64,000 bases of DNA from an uncultured Granulosicoccus sp. (GTDB taxonomy: Bacteria > Pseudomonadota > Gammaproteobacteria > Granulosicoccales > Granulosicoccaceae). The notes under the pieces are model-generated. The model was not told where the DNA came from. It ran no database searches and was given only the letters and a program-made list of their open reading frames with translations. Location of the stretch: positions 1 to 64,000 of the forward strand of contig CANLNQ010000008.1 of the NCBI GenBank assembly GCA_947492525.1, read 5' to 3'. Within the stretch, counting starts at the first letter, position 1. Every line of letters starts with the position of its first letter. A program made the position numbers and the translations under genes. Positions 32,915 to 42,719 of the stretch are shown here, piece by piece.

Positions 32915-34905
32915 ACCAGGTCTCCAATACTGCCAGTGCAGGTCGTCAGCCGAACCGTCAAGCGGCTACCCGATACCAGCCTGAAATCGATGGCCTGCGT
33001 GCCATTGCTGTCATCGCCGTCGTGTTGTTCCACCTTGAATTCAAGTGGATTCCCGGCGGCTTCATCGGTGTGGACGTGTTCTTCGTGATCAGCGGCTTTC
33101 TGATCACACGACTGATTCTCAAGGAGGTCAGGGCGGACGATTTCAGATTCGGTCGCTTCTATCTACGTCGTCTCAGACGACTCGGACCAGCCTTGATCGT
33201 CACCCTGCTGCTCACCTGGGCGGCATCGATGTTCTACCTGACCCCGGAGCACTTTCAGCGATTCTCGGGCGCTCTGATGTCATCGGTGTTCTCGGTGTCC
33301 AATATTTTCTTCTGGGCAGAATCCGGCTACTTCGATGCCTCAGCCGACCTCAAGCCCCTGTTGCATACCTGGTCGCTCAGTGTCGAAGAGCAATTCTATC
33401 TGATCTGGCCGGCGCTGATTGTCCTGTGCGCGCGAGGGGGGCGCTGGGTGTTGCCTGTCGTGATCGCACTGCTGTCGATGGCCAGCCTGTATGGTGCACT
33501 GGTATTCACCCGGATCGATCCTGCTGCCAGTTTCTTCATGATGCCGTTCCGCGTTTACGAATTCGGGCTGGGCGCCGCTCTTGCCATGTTGCCGGGGCTG
33601 ATCAGGAGCAACACGGTTCGCGAAATCCTGGTGATTCTGGGGCTGATCATGATCGGCTACAGTGCCCTGTTTTTCGACAAGTTCACCCCGTTTCCCGACA
33701 TCTACGCCCTATTGCCCTGCATGGGGGCAGCCATGCTGATTGCCGGTGGCGAAGCACGGGCAACGGGATTGCTGCTGCGCAATCCCTTGAGTGTCTGGAT
33801 TGGCCGAATTTCCTATTCGCTCTATCTGGTGCATTGGCCCATCGTGGTTCTGTACAAGCACATCACTTTCGAGGATGTGGTTGTTGGCAAGACCCGGATT
33901 GCCTTGCTGGTGCTGACCATGATGGCCGCGGCTGCTCTCTACTACGGTGTTGAAAAGCGATTTCGTCTGGCACCGCAGGTCAAGCCGACCGGCACCCGAT
34001 TTTATCGGTTTGGCTATCTTCTCGTTCCGTTGATGTTGTCGCTGGGCTCTGCACATGCGTATCTGCGCGATGGCTGGCCGGGTCGATTCGATGAGGCCGT
34101 GGTCAATGCCATTGGCAATATCATGGAAAAGCAAGAGCTCAGGCGGCGCTTTATCGCCCCCGAGGATGCCTTGTCGAATCAGCCGTTTGATGAAAACGCC
34201 GAGGAACGGGTGCTTGTCATGGGTGATTCCCATTCCACAGACGTATTCAACGCTCTGTATCTGAACGTCATGAACGACCCTCGCATATCGATCAGGCGAC
34301 TGGAGATCGATGACCTGTGTTTCTACCTGTTTGCCGATGCCGAGAAGCAGGACCCAGGTCAGCTGTCCGCTGACGGGGTCGATCGATGCATCGAACAGTT
34401 CGATGCCGTTCAGCAGTCGCAACTGCTGGCGACAGTCGATCACATCGTACTGTCGGAGCGTTGGGAGCGGGAATCACTGCCCAATCTGGAGGCATTTGCA
34501 GAGTTCCTGCGCGGGCAGGGCGAGCAGGGTCATATTCCCGATATCGTGCTGATGGGGCGAACGGCCGAGTACAAGAGTGTGCCCTCCCTGATCATCAAGA
34601 ACGGCATTACCGACGATCTGCAGCAACAGATGGCCGAGTCACGAGTCACGGAGCTGGATGAGCTCAATGTCGAATTCAGGCAACAGGCTCAGGCGCTGAA
34701 CATGCACTATCTCGATAAGCTTCCCTTTCTCTGCAGCCCTGATGCAAGTCGCTGCGATGCTCTGGACGAGCAAGGAAAGGTACTGTTCACCGATTACGGT
34801 CACTGGAGTGTGGAAGGGGCGAAACTGTTTGGACAGCGGATGCTGAAGTCCCCGGAAGCTGCGCGTCTGCTGACGGGGCTGGCAGATGCCGGAGCCGACT
34901 CGTAA
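32911..34905 (+). CDS. OafA-type acyltransferase with C-terminal SGNH domain
   Basis: A 664-residue inner-membrane O-acyltransferase. Residues about 20-375 form the acyltransferase-3 domain with ten or so helices, opening RYQPEIDGLRAIAVIAVVLF followed by HLEFKWIPGGFIGVDVFFVI, where the conserved His and Arg of the active site lie. SVEEQFYLIWPAL follows. The C-terminal periplasmic part (about 420-655) is an SGNH hydrolase-like domain with VLVMGDSHSTDVF and the Asp-His pair in FTDYGHWSVEGAKLFG. Such fusions acetylate O-antigen or other surface polysaccharides. The coupling to folA is probably only organisational. Confidence 0.88.
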   Translation: MNQVSNTASAGRQPNRQAATRYQPEIDGLRAIAVIAVVLFHLEFKWIPGGFIGVDVFFVISGFLITRLILKEVRADDFRFGRFYLRRLRRLGPALIVTLLLTWAASMFYLTPEHFQRFSGALMSSVFSVSNIFFWAESGYFDASADLKPLLHTWSLSVEEQFYLIWPALIVLCARGGRWVLPVVIALLSMASLYGALVFTRIDPAASFFMMPFRVYEFGLGAALAMLPGLIRSNTVREILVILGLIMIGYSALFFDKFTPFPDIYALLPCMGAAMLIAGGEARATGLLLRNPLSVWIGRISYSLYLVHWPIVVLYKHITFEDVVVGKTRIALLVLTMMAAAALYYGVEKRFRLAPQVKPTGTRFYRFGYLLVPLMLSLGSAHAYLRDGWPGRFDEAVVNAIGNIMEKQELRRRFIAPEDALSNQPFDENAEERVLVMGDSHSTDVFNALYLNVMNDPRISIRRLEIDDLCFYLFADAEKQDPGQLSADGVDRCIEQFDAVQQSQLLATVDHIVLSERWERESLPNLEAFAEFLRGQGEQGHIPDIVLMGRTAEYKSVPSLIIKNGITDDLQQQMAESRVTELDELNVEFRQQAQALNMHYLDKLPFLCSPDASRCDALDEQGKVLFTDYGHWSVEGAKLFGQRMLKSPEAARLLTGLADAGADS

Positions 34906-34992
34906 GGTCAGCTCTATAGTGTTCGGCTATTCGGCTGTTCGGCTGACCGGCGCGGCGGCACCCGTGAGAGCTCTACCGGAACCCGGTCAGAG
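34906..34992. other. Short convergent gap
   Basis: Contains four closely spaced ttcggct-like words (34922-34944) and a small inverted repeat around ACCGG-AAC-CCGGT near 34970-34988 that might terminate either neighbour. No T tract. Confidence 0.3.
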
Positions 34993-35796
34993 TCAGCTCG
35001 CGCTGACCCAGTAGCTGCGGCGTTTTTCGATGGCGTAGGCGACGAGATCGCCTCCCCAGACACAGCCACGATCGGTGGGTATGACTCCGCTGCGGCAGAT
35101 GGCCGGGTGGCTCGACCAGTGACCGAATATGATGCTCTTGTCCTGTACCTTGCGATTGGCGACCTCATGCCAGGGCAGGAGCGAAGCGGGTGCGTGAGCC
35201 GGTGAGCCGTTGTAATCGAAGTCCAGAGAGCCGTCTGGTCGACAGTAGCGCATACGCGTGAACGCATTGATGGCAAAGCGTTGGCGATCTTCCCTGTTCA
35301 GGTCCTTGCGCCAGTTGTCGGGCGTATTGCCGTACATGCGGGACAGGAATTCAGGCAGATTGCCGGTGAGTTCGCCGTGCAGCTCCTTGCTGAGTTTTCT
35401 TGCACGTTTGAGCGACCAGCCAGGATAGATGCCCGCGTGAACAAGCACATGATCGAGCGTGTCATCCACGTGTATCAGAGGCTGCGCTGCCAGCCACTGG
35501 CACAGCTCGTCGCGATCAGGCGCGCGGAGTATGTCCTCCAGCGTATCCTTGCCCGACGACTTCCGGAAGCCATGCACCACTGCGAGCAGATGTAGATCAT
35601 GATTTCCCAGCACCGATATCGCGCGTTTGCCCAGATTCTTCACGAAGCGCAGGGTTTCCAGTGATTCCGGCCCGCGATTGACGATATCGCCGACAAACCA
35701 GAGCCGGTCACTGGCAGGATCGAAAGCCACCTTGTCCAGCAGACGCTGCAACGGTGTCAGGCAACCGTGCAGGTCACCGATGGCGTAGGTTGTCAT
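34993..35796 (-). CDS. apaH: Bis(5'-nucleosyl)-tetraphosphatase, symmetrical
   Basis: Hydrolyses Ap4A to two ADP, and in E. coli also removes Np4 caps from RNA. The 267-residue protein is a calcineurin-like phosphoesterase: AIGDLHGCLTPLQRLL (5-20), FVGDIVNRGPESLETL and SVLGNHDLHLLAV carry the metal ligands, and IIFGHWSSH comes near the C-terminus. The start at 35796 is the family MTTYAIGDLHG; the longer frame to 36045 has no homology. Last gene of the lptD-surA-pdxA-rsmA-apaG-apaH operon, 100 bases after apaG. Confidence 0.95.
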   Translation of the reverse strand: MTTYAIGDLHGCLTPLQRLLDKVAFDPASDRLWFVGDIVNRGPESLETLRFVKNLGKRAISVLGNHDLHLLAVVHGFRKSSGKDTLEDILRAPDRDELCQWLAAQPLIHVDDTLDHVLVHAGIYPGWSLKRARKLSKELHGELTGNLPEFLSRMYGNTPDNWRKDLNREDRQRFAINAFTRMRYCRPDGSLDFDYNGSPAHAPASLLPWHEVANRKVQDKSIIFGHWSSHPAICRSGVIPTDRGCVWGGDLVAYAIEKRRSYWVSAS

Positions 35797-35896
35797 GTTC
35801 GAACCCGTGTCGGTTCCGGAGAAGCAGGGCAACTGCCCTGAGAGATGCCGGTCTGTTCCTGACAGATCATGAAATCCCGGGCAGTACCAATGCTCT

Positions 35897-36328
35897 TCAG
35901 TGCAAGGTTCGTGGTGTCGACAGCAGAAAATCGGCAATCGGTGCCTTGAACTCTTCGCCGTCGTCCGTGACCAGACTGTAACTGCCCCCCATGGTGCCCA
36001 TGGACGTTTCCAGCATGGTGCCGCTGGTGTACTGGAAGCCTTCACCGGGCTTCAGGTGCGGCTGTTCCCCCACCACGCCCTCACCCTGGACCTCCTGTAC
36101 CTTGCCATTGGCATCGCGAATGACCCAATGGCGGGTCAGCAGGCGCGCTGCAATCTCGCCCACATTGCGGATGGTGATGGTGTAGGCAAATACGAAACGG
36201 TTGTTTTCCGGGTCTGATTCGGATTCCACGAACAGCGTATCCACATCAACCTGGATTCCTTCGCTGATATCGACATCCATGCTGAACAGGTCCCTGACCG
36301 AAGATGGCATCATGTTATCACTGCTCAC
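35897..36328 (-). CDS. apaG: ApaG protein
   Basis: A 143-residue fibronectin-III-like fold protein of the ApaG family, with VFAYTITIRNVGEIAARLLT, RHWVIRDANGKVQEVQGEGV, VGEQPHLKPGEGFQYTSG and the ending MGGSYSLVTDDGEEFKAPI. It was first linked to Co2+/Mg2+ efflux; its biochemical role is unsettled. It starts at GTG 36328, whose bases overlap the rsmA stop (GTGA). A later ATG pair at 36313 could also serve. Confidence 0.93.
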   Translation of the reverse strand: MSSDNMMPSSVRDLFSMDVDISEGIQVDVDTLFVESESDPENNRFVFAYTITIRNVGEIAARLLTRHWVIRDANGKVQEVQGEGVVGEQPHLKPGEGFQYTSGTMLETSMGTMGGSYSLVTDDGEEFKAPIADFLLSTPRTLH

Positions 36329-37131
36329 GTGTGTCTCAATTGTTTTGCAAGGCGATGAAACGCTGGCAGATCCAGTGTCTCGGCGCGTGCCTGTGGGTCA
36401 ATCTGCAGATCGCTGAGAGCATTGTCGTCCAGATGACCCTTGAAGTTGTTGCGAAGTGTCTTGCGTTTGTTGGCAAAGGCCAGCCGTGTACAGGCTTGCA
36501 AGGCATCCAGCATTTCGCTGTCGGGCGCATCATCACGCGGTTTCATGCGCACGATAGCCGATTGTACCTTCGGCGGAGGGTCAAATGCCGAGGGCGGTAC
36601 GGTGAACAGGGGGCTGACCTCGAAAACACTTTGCATCAGCACGCTCAGACGTCCGAAGGCGCGGGTGCCGGGTTCGGCATGCAGGCGATCCACGACCTCC
36701 TTCTGCAGCATGACATGAATGTCCTTGATCATGTCCTGGCATTCCATCAGGCGGATCAGCAGCGGTGTGCCGATGTTGTAGGGCAGGTTGCCGACCACTC
36801 TCAGAGAATGTCGAGCTGCCGGTGAATCGACGGATTCATCCGCCAGTTCTCGTGCCAGTGCCGTGAAATCGAACTGCATGACATCGCCGGGATGGATTGT
36901 CAGACCATGCAATTGCTGCGCTTCGAGCCGGGCGATGAGGTCACGATCGATCTCCACGACAGCCAGCTTGTCCAGTCTTGCCAGCAGTGGCAAGGTCAGT
37001 GCGCCGAGACCCGGGCCCACCTCCACCACCGAATCACCGGTTTCCGGCCGCATCGCGGACAGCATGCGTTCGATGACGCTCATGTCCTGCAGGAAATTCT
37101 GGCCGAAGCGCTTGCGAGCCTTGTGGTTCAC
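36325..37131 (-). CDS. rsmA: 16S rRNA (adenine1518/1519-N6)-dimethyltransferase
   Basis: Dimethylates two adjacent adenines near the 3' end of 16S rRNA late in small-subunit assembly. The 268-residue protein opens [20 protein letters not shown]. The SAM motif is [16 protein letters not shown], the acidic ligand is in [14 protein letters not shown], and the catalytic motif is [11 protein letters not shown]. It overlaps both pdxA and apaG by four bases, consistent with translational coupling. Confidence 0.96.
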   Translation of the reverse strand: MNHKARKRFGQNFLQDMSVIERMLSAMRPETGDSVVEVGPGLGALTLPLLARLDKLAVVEIDRDLIARLEAQQLHGLTIHPGDVMQFDFTALARELADESVDSPAARHSLRVVGNLPYNIGTPLLIRLMECQDMIKDIHVMLQKEVVDRLHAEPGTRAFGRLSVLMQSVFEVSPLFTVPPSAFDPPPKVQSAIVRMKPRDDAPDSEMLDALQACTRLAFANKRKTLRNNFKGHLDDNALSDLQIDPQARAETLDLPAFHRLAKQLRHT

Positions 37132-38159
37132 GGGTTCGTGGTGCTCCTGCCTTGTCGTGAGTCAGCCAGTTGTTCGGCCAGGGCAATGGCGGCATCAAGA
37201 CTGCCGCTACTGATGTTGCCGCTACCGGCCTTGTCCAGTGCTGTGCCGTGATCGACCGAGGTGCGGATGATCGGCAGGCCCAGCGTGATATTGATGGCCT
37301 TGCCGAACCCTGCGTATTTCAGCACGGGCAATCCCTGGTCGTGAAACATCGCCATGACCGCATCGGCTGTATCCAGATGCTGCGGCGTGAACAGGGTGTC
37401 GGCTGGCAGCGGGCCGATCAGGTCCATGCCCTCGGCACGCAATCGTTGCAGCACCGGTTCGATGACATCGATCTCCTCTCGCCCCATGTGGCCGCTTTCA
37501 CCGGCATGTGGGTTGAGGCCGGATACCAGGATTCGTGGATTTGCTATTCCGAACTGATCGACCAGATCGTGATGCAGGATAGATAATGCACGGTGCAGCA
37601 CATCAGCCGTCAGGGCTTGCGGAACGGCGGCCAGAGGCAGGTGAGTGGTGGCCAGAGCCACTCGCAACGGGCCACTGGCGGTCTCGGCAGCCAGCATCAT
37701 GACGGGTTCGGCGTGTGTGCGTTCTGCCAGGTATTCCGTGTGCCCGGTGAAGGCGATGCCGGCATCGTTGATGACACCCTTGTTCAGCGGTGCCGTGACC
37801 ATGGCGGCAAAGCGTCCGGCCACACAGCCATCCACGGCGGCATCCAGTGTTGCCAGCACATAGCGGCCATTGCGCGCATCCAGCTGGCCGCAGTGCACGG
37901 GCGCATTGGTCGGCACATGCAGCACAGACAGTTCACCCGGCTGATCGACGACACCATTGGCGCCAGCGTTCAACTGCTCATCAGGCACGTACTCGCGCAC
38001 CTGCAATGGCAGCCCCAGTTGCTGCGCCCGGTCCTGTAACAGGGCACGATCGGCGATGGCCACGATTCGCGAACGGCGTGGTTGCTGCGCCAGCATCACG
38101 CACAAGTCAGGGCCGATGCCGGCCGGTTCCCCGGGCGTCAGGGCGATCAGGTGGCTCAA
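37128..38159 (-). CDS. pdxA: 4-hydroxythreonine-4-phosphate dehydrogenase
   Basis: NAD-dependent step in the DXP-dependent pyridoxal phosphate pathway. The 343-residue chain opens [20 protein letters not shown] and includes the metal histidines in [10 protein letters not shown] and [20 protein letters not shown], with [18 protein letters not shown] and [17 protein letters not shown]. It overlaps surA and rsmA by four bases each. PdxH, which finishes the pathway, is encoded at 50069. Confidence 0.95.
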   Translation of the reverse strand: MSHLIALTPGEPAGIGPDLCVMLAQQPRRSRIVAIADRALLQDRAQQLGLPLQVREYVPDEQLNAGANGVVDQPGELSVLHVPTNAPVHCGQLDARNGRYVLATLDAAVDGCVAGRFAAMVTAPLNKGVINDAGIAFTGHTEYLAERTHAEPVMMLAAETASGPLRVALATTHLPLAAVPQALTADVLHRALSILHHDLVDQFGIANPRILVSGLNPHAGESGHMGREEIDVIEPVLQRLRAEGMDLIGPLPADTLFTPQHLDTADAVMAMFHDQGLPVLKYAGFGKAINITLGLPIIRTSVDHGTALDKAGSGNISSGSLDAAIALAEQLADSRQGRSTTNP

Positions 38160-39493
38160 GAACGAATTTCCACGAAGGATTCATCCCTCAGTTGCCGGGA
38201 CCAGCGTTCTATTTCCTGCTCCACCTTGCCCTGACGCAGAGCCTCGGCTGCCTGATCACGCAGCGTCTCTTCGTCGATCTCCCGGGTCCGGCGATCGAGT
38301 AGCTGCATCAGATGCCAGCCGAACTGAGTCCGGAACGGTGGGCTGATGTCCCCCTTGTCCAGGCTGCTGGCCATGTCTTCCATTTCTGCCGGCAACTGGC
38401 CTTCACTGAACCACGGCAATTCACCGCCCTTGTCGGCACTGTTGGGGTCTTCACTGATTTCGGCGGCCAGCGCCTCGAAGGAGGCGCCGTCGATCAGTTG
38501 CTGGCGGACCTGTCGCAAGCGCTGCTCGGTATCGGCCGCATCACCCGCAATGAATATATGCCTCGCCAGTACCTCGGCCAGCTGTGACTGATCGCCGCTT
38601 TGCTTGTCGGCCAGTCGAATGACGTGGAATCCATTGGCGGAGCGCAGCGGTTCGCTGAGTTCGCCCACTGACATGCTGCCAAGTGCATCGGCGAGAAAGT
38701 CCGGAAGTTCCTGCAACCGTCTCCAACCCAGATCACCCCCTTGCAGGGCGCGGGCACCATCGGAGGAGGTGGCGGCCACTTCGGCAAAGTCGTCGCCATC
38801 GCGCAGTCTTTGCAGAACGTCGCGGGCACGCTGCTGCGCGGCATCGGTTGCCTCGCTGTCAGCGGTTGGCGGCACCGCAATCAGGATATGCTGGATGCGA
38901 TAGCGCTGCTGTTCCTCGACATCGTTCCTGATGGCATCAACATAGTCATCGATCTCCTGCTGCGTCACGCGGATACGGGGCTGCACCTCGCGCTCGATGA
39001 GCTGCTGCAACAGCAATTCCTGTTCGATGTTCTTCCTGAACAGATCGTAGTCGAAGTTCTGACTTGCCAGTGTTTCCCGAAACTGCAGCGTATCCATATT
39101 GTTGTTACGCGCAATCTGTTCGATGGCTCTATTGGTACTGGAAACGTCAATTGAAATGCCGGTGTTGCGCGCCCGTTGCCGCCGAATCTCCTGGTTGATC
39201 AGTTCTTCGAGTACGCGATCAGCGAGCACGTCATCGGGTGGCAGGTTCTGTCGATTGCTTCTGGCCTGTTGCTTGAAAAATGCAATGGCGGAACTGAGGT
39301 CGCTGTCGAGCACCACACCGTCGTTGACCACGGCGCGAATCTTGTCGAGTACCACGTCATCGGCAGCTGCCGACGAGCCATCCGCGGTCGAATCGGTCTG
39401 GGCCAGGGCGGGGGATGCTGCGAACAGGCACAGCAGCAGGGCCGCGGTGGCTGTGCCCGCCGACCTTCCCGGAAGCATGAATCTGTCAATCAT
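38156..39493 (-). CDS. surA: Periplasmic chaperone and peptidyl-prolyl isomerase
   Basis: Escorts unfolded outer-membrane proteins, including LptD, across the periplasm. The 445 residues comprise a signal peptide (to about residue 31, ending PALAQ), a SurA N-terminal domain ([20 protein letters not shown]), two parvulin domains (about 190-290 and 300-400; each has GGDLGW- or GGELPW-type text), and a C-terminal helix. The gene is coupled to lptD by a 4-base overlap, joining the chaperone with its main client. Confidence 0.95.
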   Translation of the reverse strand: MIDRFMLPGRSAGTATAALLLCLFAASPALAQTDSTADGSSAAADDVVLDKIRAVVNDGVVLDSDLSSAIAFFKQQARSNRQNLPPDDVLADRVLEELINQEIRRQRARNTGISIDVSSTNRAIEQIARNNNMDTLQFRETLASQNFDYDLFRKNIEQELLLQQLIEREVQPRIRVTQQEIDDYVDAIRNDVEEQQRYRIQHILIAVPPTADSEATDAAQQRARDVLQRLRDGDDFAEVAATSSDGARALQGGDLGWRRLQELPDFLADALGSMSVGELSEPLRSANGFHVIRLADKQSGDQSQLAEVLARHIFIAGDAADTEQRLRQVRQQLIDGASFEALAAEISEDPNSADKGGELPWFSEGQLPAEMEDMASSLDKGDISPPFRTQFGWHLMQLLDRRTREIDEETLRDQAAEALRQGKVEQEIERWSRQLRDESFVEIRS

Positions 39494-41733
39494 TGCACGT
39501 CGTCTCGATAGCCCAAAATGGCATTTTCCAATAAGGCCCCGTAGTTCTGACCGAGGGGGGCCAGGCCTTTGAGTACCAGCTGAAAATAGATGCTGGTGTC
39601 ATGATCCTCGCCGTCATCAGCGATATAGCGCCGCGCAGCAAACCTGACCGCCCAGCAGCAACTGTCGTACTCCAGCCCCAGCAGGGACTCGATACTTCGA
39701 TCCGCATCCAGCGAGTAGTTCCACCGACTGGCCACGCGCCAGCTGTCACCGATGGCCCACAGACCGGACAGATCGATCTGCTCGGTCTTGTCCTCGTCAG
39801 TGTCACTGTTCACCACGCGGTGGGTGAAATTGAGAATGCGATCATCCTCTGGCCGGTAACTCAGCGACAGGGAGCTTCGCACGGTTCGATCCTCGTCCGG
39901 GTTCCACTGAATGCTGCCCTTGCCATTCCAGTCCTTGGTCAGCGCCGTTTCCACTTCACCCACGAAATCCGAGTAGTCCCGCGTATCCACGGTATCGGTG
40001 GAGGACAGGGTAACAAGCCTGTCATCGAAATAGCGCACCTGACCGATACTGGCACGAAAACGTTCCTGGCCATTGAGTCCATCGATCATGCGGGTCGTCA
40101 AGGCCATGGAGAACTGATTGGCGTCGGCGATCCGGTCTGCACCACTGAACCGGTTTTCACGAAACAGCTGACTGATGTTGAAATCGAATTCGCTCGAATC
40201 GAATACCGGGATGTCCGATTGATCGCGGTAGGGCACTCGCAGATAGAACAATCGGGGTTCGAGTGTCTGCACCGAGCCCTGCTCATCGAGCACACGGTCG
40301 AAGAACAGGCCGCTGTCGACGCTGAACGAATCCAGGTTACGGCTGCTGGTGCGTTCCAGTTGCTCGGTTTCGGTGTTCAGGCTCAGATTGTTGAGGCTGT
40401 AGTAGGTGAACCGGTGCGAGACGCTTGGTGTGAAGAACCAGGCGTCGCGCACGATGGGCAGCGACAAGCGCGGACGGACATCGATACGTGTGCCCGTCAC
40501 CGCATCGTCCTTGTCGAAATAGACGAATTCACCGTCGATATCGCTGCGAAAGCCCAGGGGCAGGCGGCCGGATTTTGCATAGGCCTTTATCTGCGGCAGA
40601 CGACGATGGGGCCTGTCTTCGGCTTCGATGTCCTCATCCACCGTCTGGAAACTCTGCAGGCGAGTGAGTATCTTGACGCCGTCATGATCGTAATTGAGGT
40701 CGGCGCGCTGTTCCAGGTGGGTGATGCTGGCCACCTGCAGACTGTCGCCCAGATCTTCGAAGTAGTCCTTGTCGGATACGCGTCTGGCGACAATGGTGGA
40801 GGTGAGGTCGGGCGTGAAACTGCCGTTGTGCAGCAGTTGCGTGAAATAACGCGATTCACCATCGAGCTCCTGATCGTTCAGGTATTCATGATCCAGAGTC
40901 CACATGCCCTGACGGTTCATGTAGCGCAGTTCGCTTTGCAGCTGCGCACCCCGCTTGGTCATGAAACGGGGCGTGAAGGTGGCATCGAGGTCCGGACGTA
41001 TGTTCCAGTACCAGGGCAGGTGCAGTTCCAGTCCGGTCGCATCGCCGCGGGCCAGGATCGGTGCCAGAAAGCCGGATTTGCGCTTGTCGCTGATGGGAAA
41101 ACTGAAGGCAGGCAGTGCCAGCAGCGGTACGCCCTTGAAGACCAGCCGAAGATCCCTGGCGAAACCGACGCCTTCTTCGGTGTCCAGGTCGATATCGTCG
41201 GCCTTGACGAACCAGCTCTGATCACCGGGCGGGCAGGTGGAATAGGTGGCGTCCTGCATGGTGAAGTGCCCATCGGGCTCACGGGCCATGGCCGCCGCTG
41301 TGCCACTGGCACGCTTGCCGTTCATGTCCAGTTCGTAGTCACTCTGGCCGGTGCTGAACTGGTCATCGTCGATATCGATGTAGGCTTCATTGCTCTCCAG
41401 ACGGAAACCTTCGCCCAGAAAGCTCAGCGCACCATTGACCGATACTTCGCCGGTGACCGGGTTGTAGCTGGCATTCTCGGCCGCCAGTTGACGTCCCTGG
41501 TAGCTGATGGTGGTGTTGCCTTCCAGGGTGACCAGATCGCCATCTGCCGTGAACTTGTCCGCCTGGGCTTCCACCTTCTGTCCCGGTACGGGATCGAAGT
41601 CGCCGGGTTCGTAGACAAAGCGGGGGGCCGGGCACTGAGCGGCCTGAACAACAGGCACGGCGAGGCCGCCGCCCAACAATGACAGTGTCGCGACAGGCAA
41701 GGCGCCGAGCAATCCGGTGGAAATGAGGTGCAC
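39490..41733 (-). CDS. lptD: LPS assembly outer-membrane protein LptD
   Basis: Outer-membrane barrel that places lipopolysaccharide in the outer leaflet together with LptE. The 747-residue protein has a signal peptide, an N-terminal OstA beta-jellyroll (about 50-170: FTADGDLVTLEGNTTISYQG), and a C-terminal barrel. The four cysteines needed for the rearranging disulfides are all there: C34, C167 and the adjacent pair C692-C693. The start is GTG at 41733 with only a weak AGG upstream. First gene of the six-gene leftward operon, divergent from ung; 198 bases separate the two. Confidence 0.95.
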   Translation of the reverse strand: MHLISTGLLGALPVATLSLLGGGLAVPVVQAAQCPAPRFVYEPGDFDPVPGQKVEAQADKFTADGDLVTLEGNTTISYQGRQLAAENASYNPVTGEVSVNGALSFLGEGFRLESNEAYIDIDDDQFSTGQSDYELDMNGKRASGTAAAMAREPDGHFTMQDATYSTCPPGDQSWFVKADDIDLDTEEGVGFARDLRLVFKGVPLLALPAFSFPISDKRKSGFLAPILARGDATGLELHLPWYWNIRPDLDATFTPRFMTKRGAQLQSELRYMNRQGMWTLDHEYLNDQELDGESRYFTQLLHNGSFTPDLTSTIVARRVSDKDYFEDLGDSLQVASITHLEQRADLNYDHDGVKILTRLQSFQTVDEDIEAEDRPHRRLPQIKAYAKSGRLPLGFRSDIDGEFVYFDKDDAVTGTRIDVRPRLSLPIVRDAWFFTPSVSHRFTYYSLNNLSLNTETEQLERTSSRNLDSFSVDSGLFFDRVLDEQGSVQTLEPRLFYLRVPYRDQSDIPVFDSSEFDFNISQLFRENRFSGADRIADANQFSMALTTRMIDGLNGQERFRASIGQVRYFDDRLVTLSSTDTVDTRDYSDFVGEVETALTKDWNGKGSIQWNPDEDRTVRSSLSLSYRPEDDRILNFTHRVVNSDTDEDKTEQIDLSGLWAIGDSWRVASRWNYSLDADRSIESLLGLEYDSCCWAVRFAARRYIADDGEDHDTSIYFQLVLKGLAPLGQNYGALLENAILGYRDDVQ

Positions 41734-41931
41734 GCGCCTGATGACGAAATTCCAGTACAGTGATCGATACGCAGATGATAGACGGCTTTGTAGTGTGTCT
41801 CAACGATACGGGGGGTCATCGGCACAATAAAGGCGGGTTCATGACGTAACGGGACCGCTGGGGGTGGATGAATGATCAGTACGAAATGCTGACCTGCTCA
41901 CCTGAGCCGGACAAGCAGGTAGACTTCCGCC

Positions 41932-42630
41932 ATGGCTCAACAAACCGCAATCGATCCCAGCTGGCAGTCCCGTCTGGACACCGAATTTTCCGCACCCTAC
42001 ATGCGTGAATTACGCGAATACCTGGCTCGTCGCAAGGCACAGTCCGCCGTCGTGTTTCCGCACTCGAGCAACTGGTTCAAGGCCTTTTCGCTCACACCGT
42101 TCGACAAGGTCAAGGTGGTCATCCTGGGGCAGGACCCGTATCACGGCCCCGGCCAGGCTCATGGCCTGAGTTTTTCGGTGCCCGAAGGCGTGCCTGTGCC
42201 ACCGTCGCTACTGAACATGTTCAAGGAAATCGACAGCGATCTGGCCGATGGTGAGCCAACCCTGGCCCGTCAGCGCAAGGGGTGTCTGATTCCGTGGGCC
42301 GAGCAGGGGGTCTTCCTGCTCAACAGTGTACTGACTGTGGAGAGCGGACAGGCGGCATCCCACCAGGGCAGAGGCTGGGAGACCTTCACGGACAACATCA
42401 TTCGCCAGCTCAGTGAGGAGCGCGAGGAGCTGGTCTTTCTGCTCTGGGGAAGCTATGCGCAGAAGAAAGGCCAGGTGATCGATGCCAAGCGTCATCATGT
42501 ACTGACGGCGCCACATCCCTCTCCCTTGTCGGCGCACCGGGGATTTCTGGGTTGCCGGCACTTTTCGAAAACCAACGAATGGCTGGAAGCCCACGGGCAG
42601 ACGCCAATCGACTGGTTTCAGGTCAGATGA
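41932..42630 (+). CDS. ung: Uracil-DNA glycosylase
   Basis: Removes uracil from DNA in base-excision repair. The 232-residue protein has the water-activating loop VVILGQDPYHGPGQAHGLSF (D68, Y70, H71), the uracil-specificity and Leu-loop segments HPSPLSAHRGFLGC (H195), and FLLNSVLTVE. It stands alone between the lptD operon and mltB. Confidence 0.97.
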   Translation: MAQQTAIDPSWQSRLDTEFSAPYMRELREYLARRKAQSAVVFPHSSNWFKAFSLTPFDKVKVVILGQDPYHGPGQAHGLSFSVPEGVPVPPSLLNMFKEIDSDLADGEPTLARQRKGCLIPWAEQGVFLLNSVLTVESGQAASHQGRGWETFTDNIIRQLSEEREELVFLLWGSYAQKKGQVIDAKRHHVLTAPHPSPLSAHRGFLGCRHFSKTNEWLEAHGQTPIDWFQVR

Positions 42631-42719
42631 ATCGACCGGGTGCGTGATTCGACGTCTTCCATGTATTCACTGCGTGTTCTTGCGTGAATTGTCGGAAACT
42701 GTCTACTAGACTCTGAGCA

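Noticed and set aside
39601-41682. Very long open frame (693 codons) on the plus strand over lptD
   Set aside because: It lies wholly antisense to lptD, whose cysteines and domains are all in place. GC-rich genes commonly leave the complementary frame open, and the antisense product has no recognisable domain.
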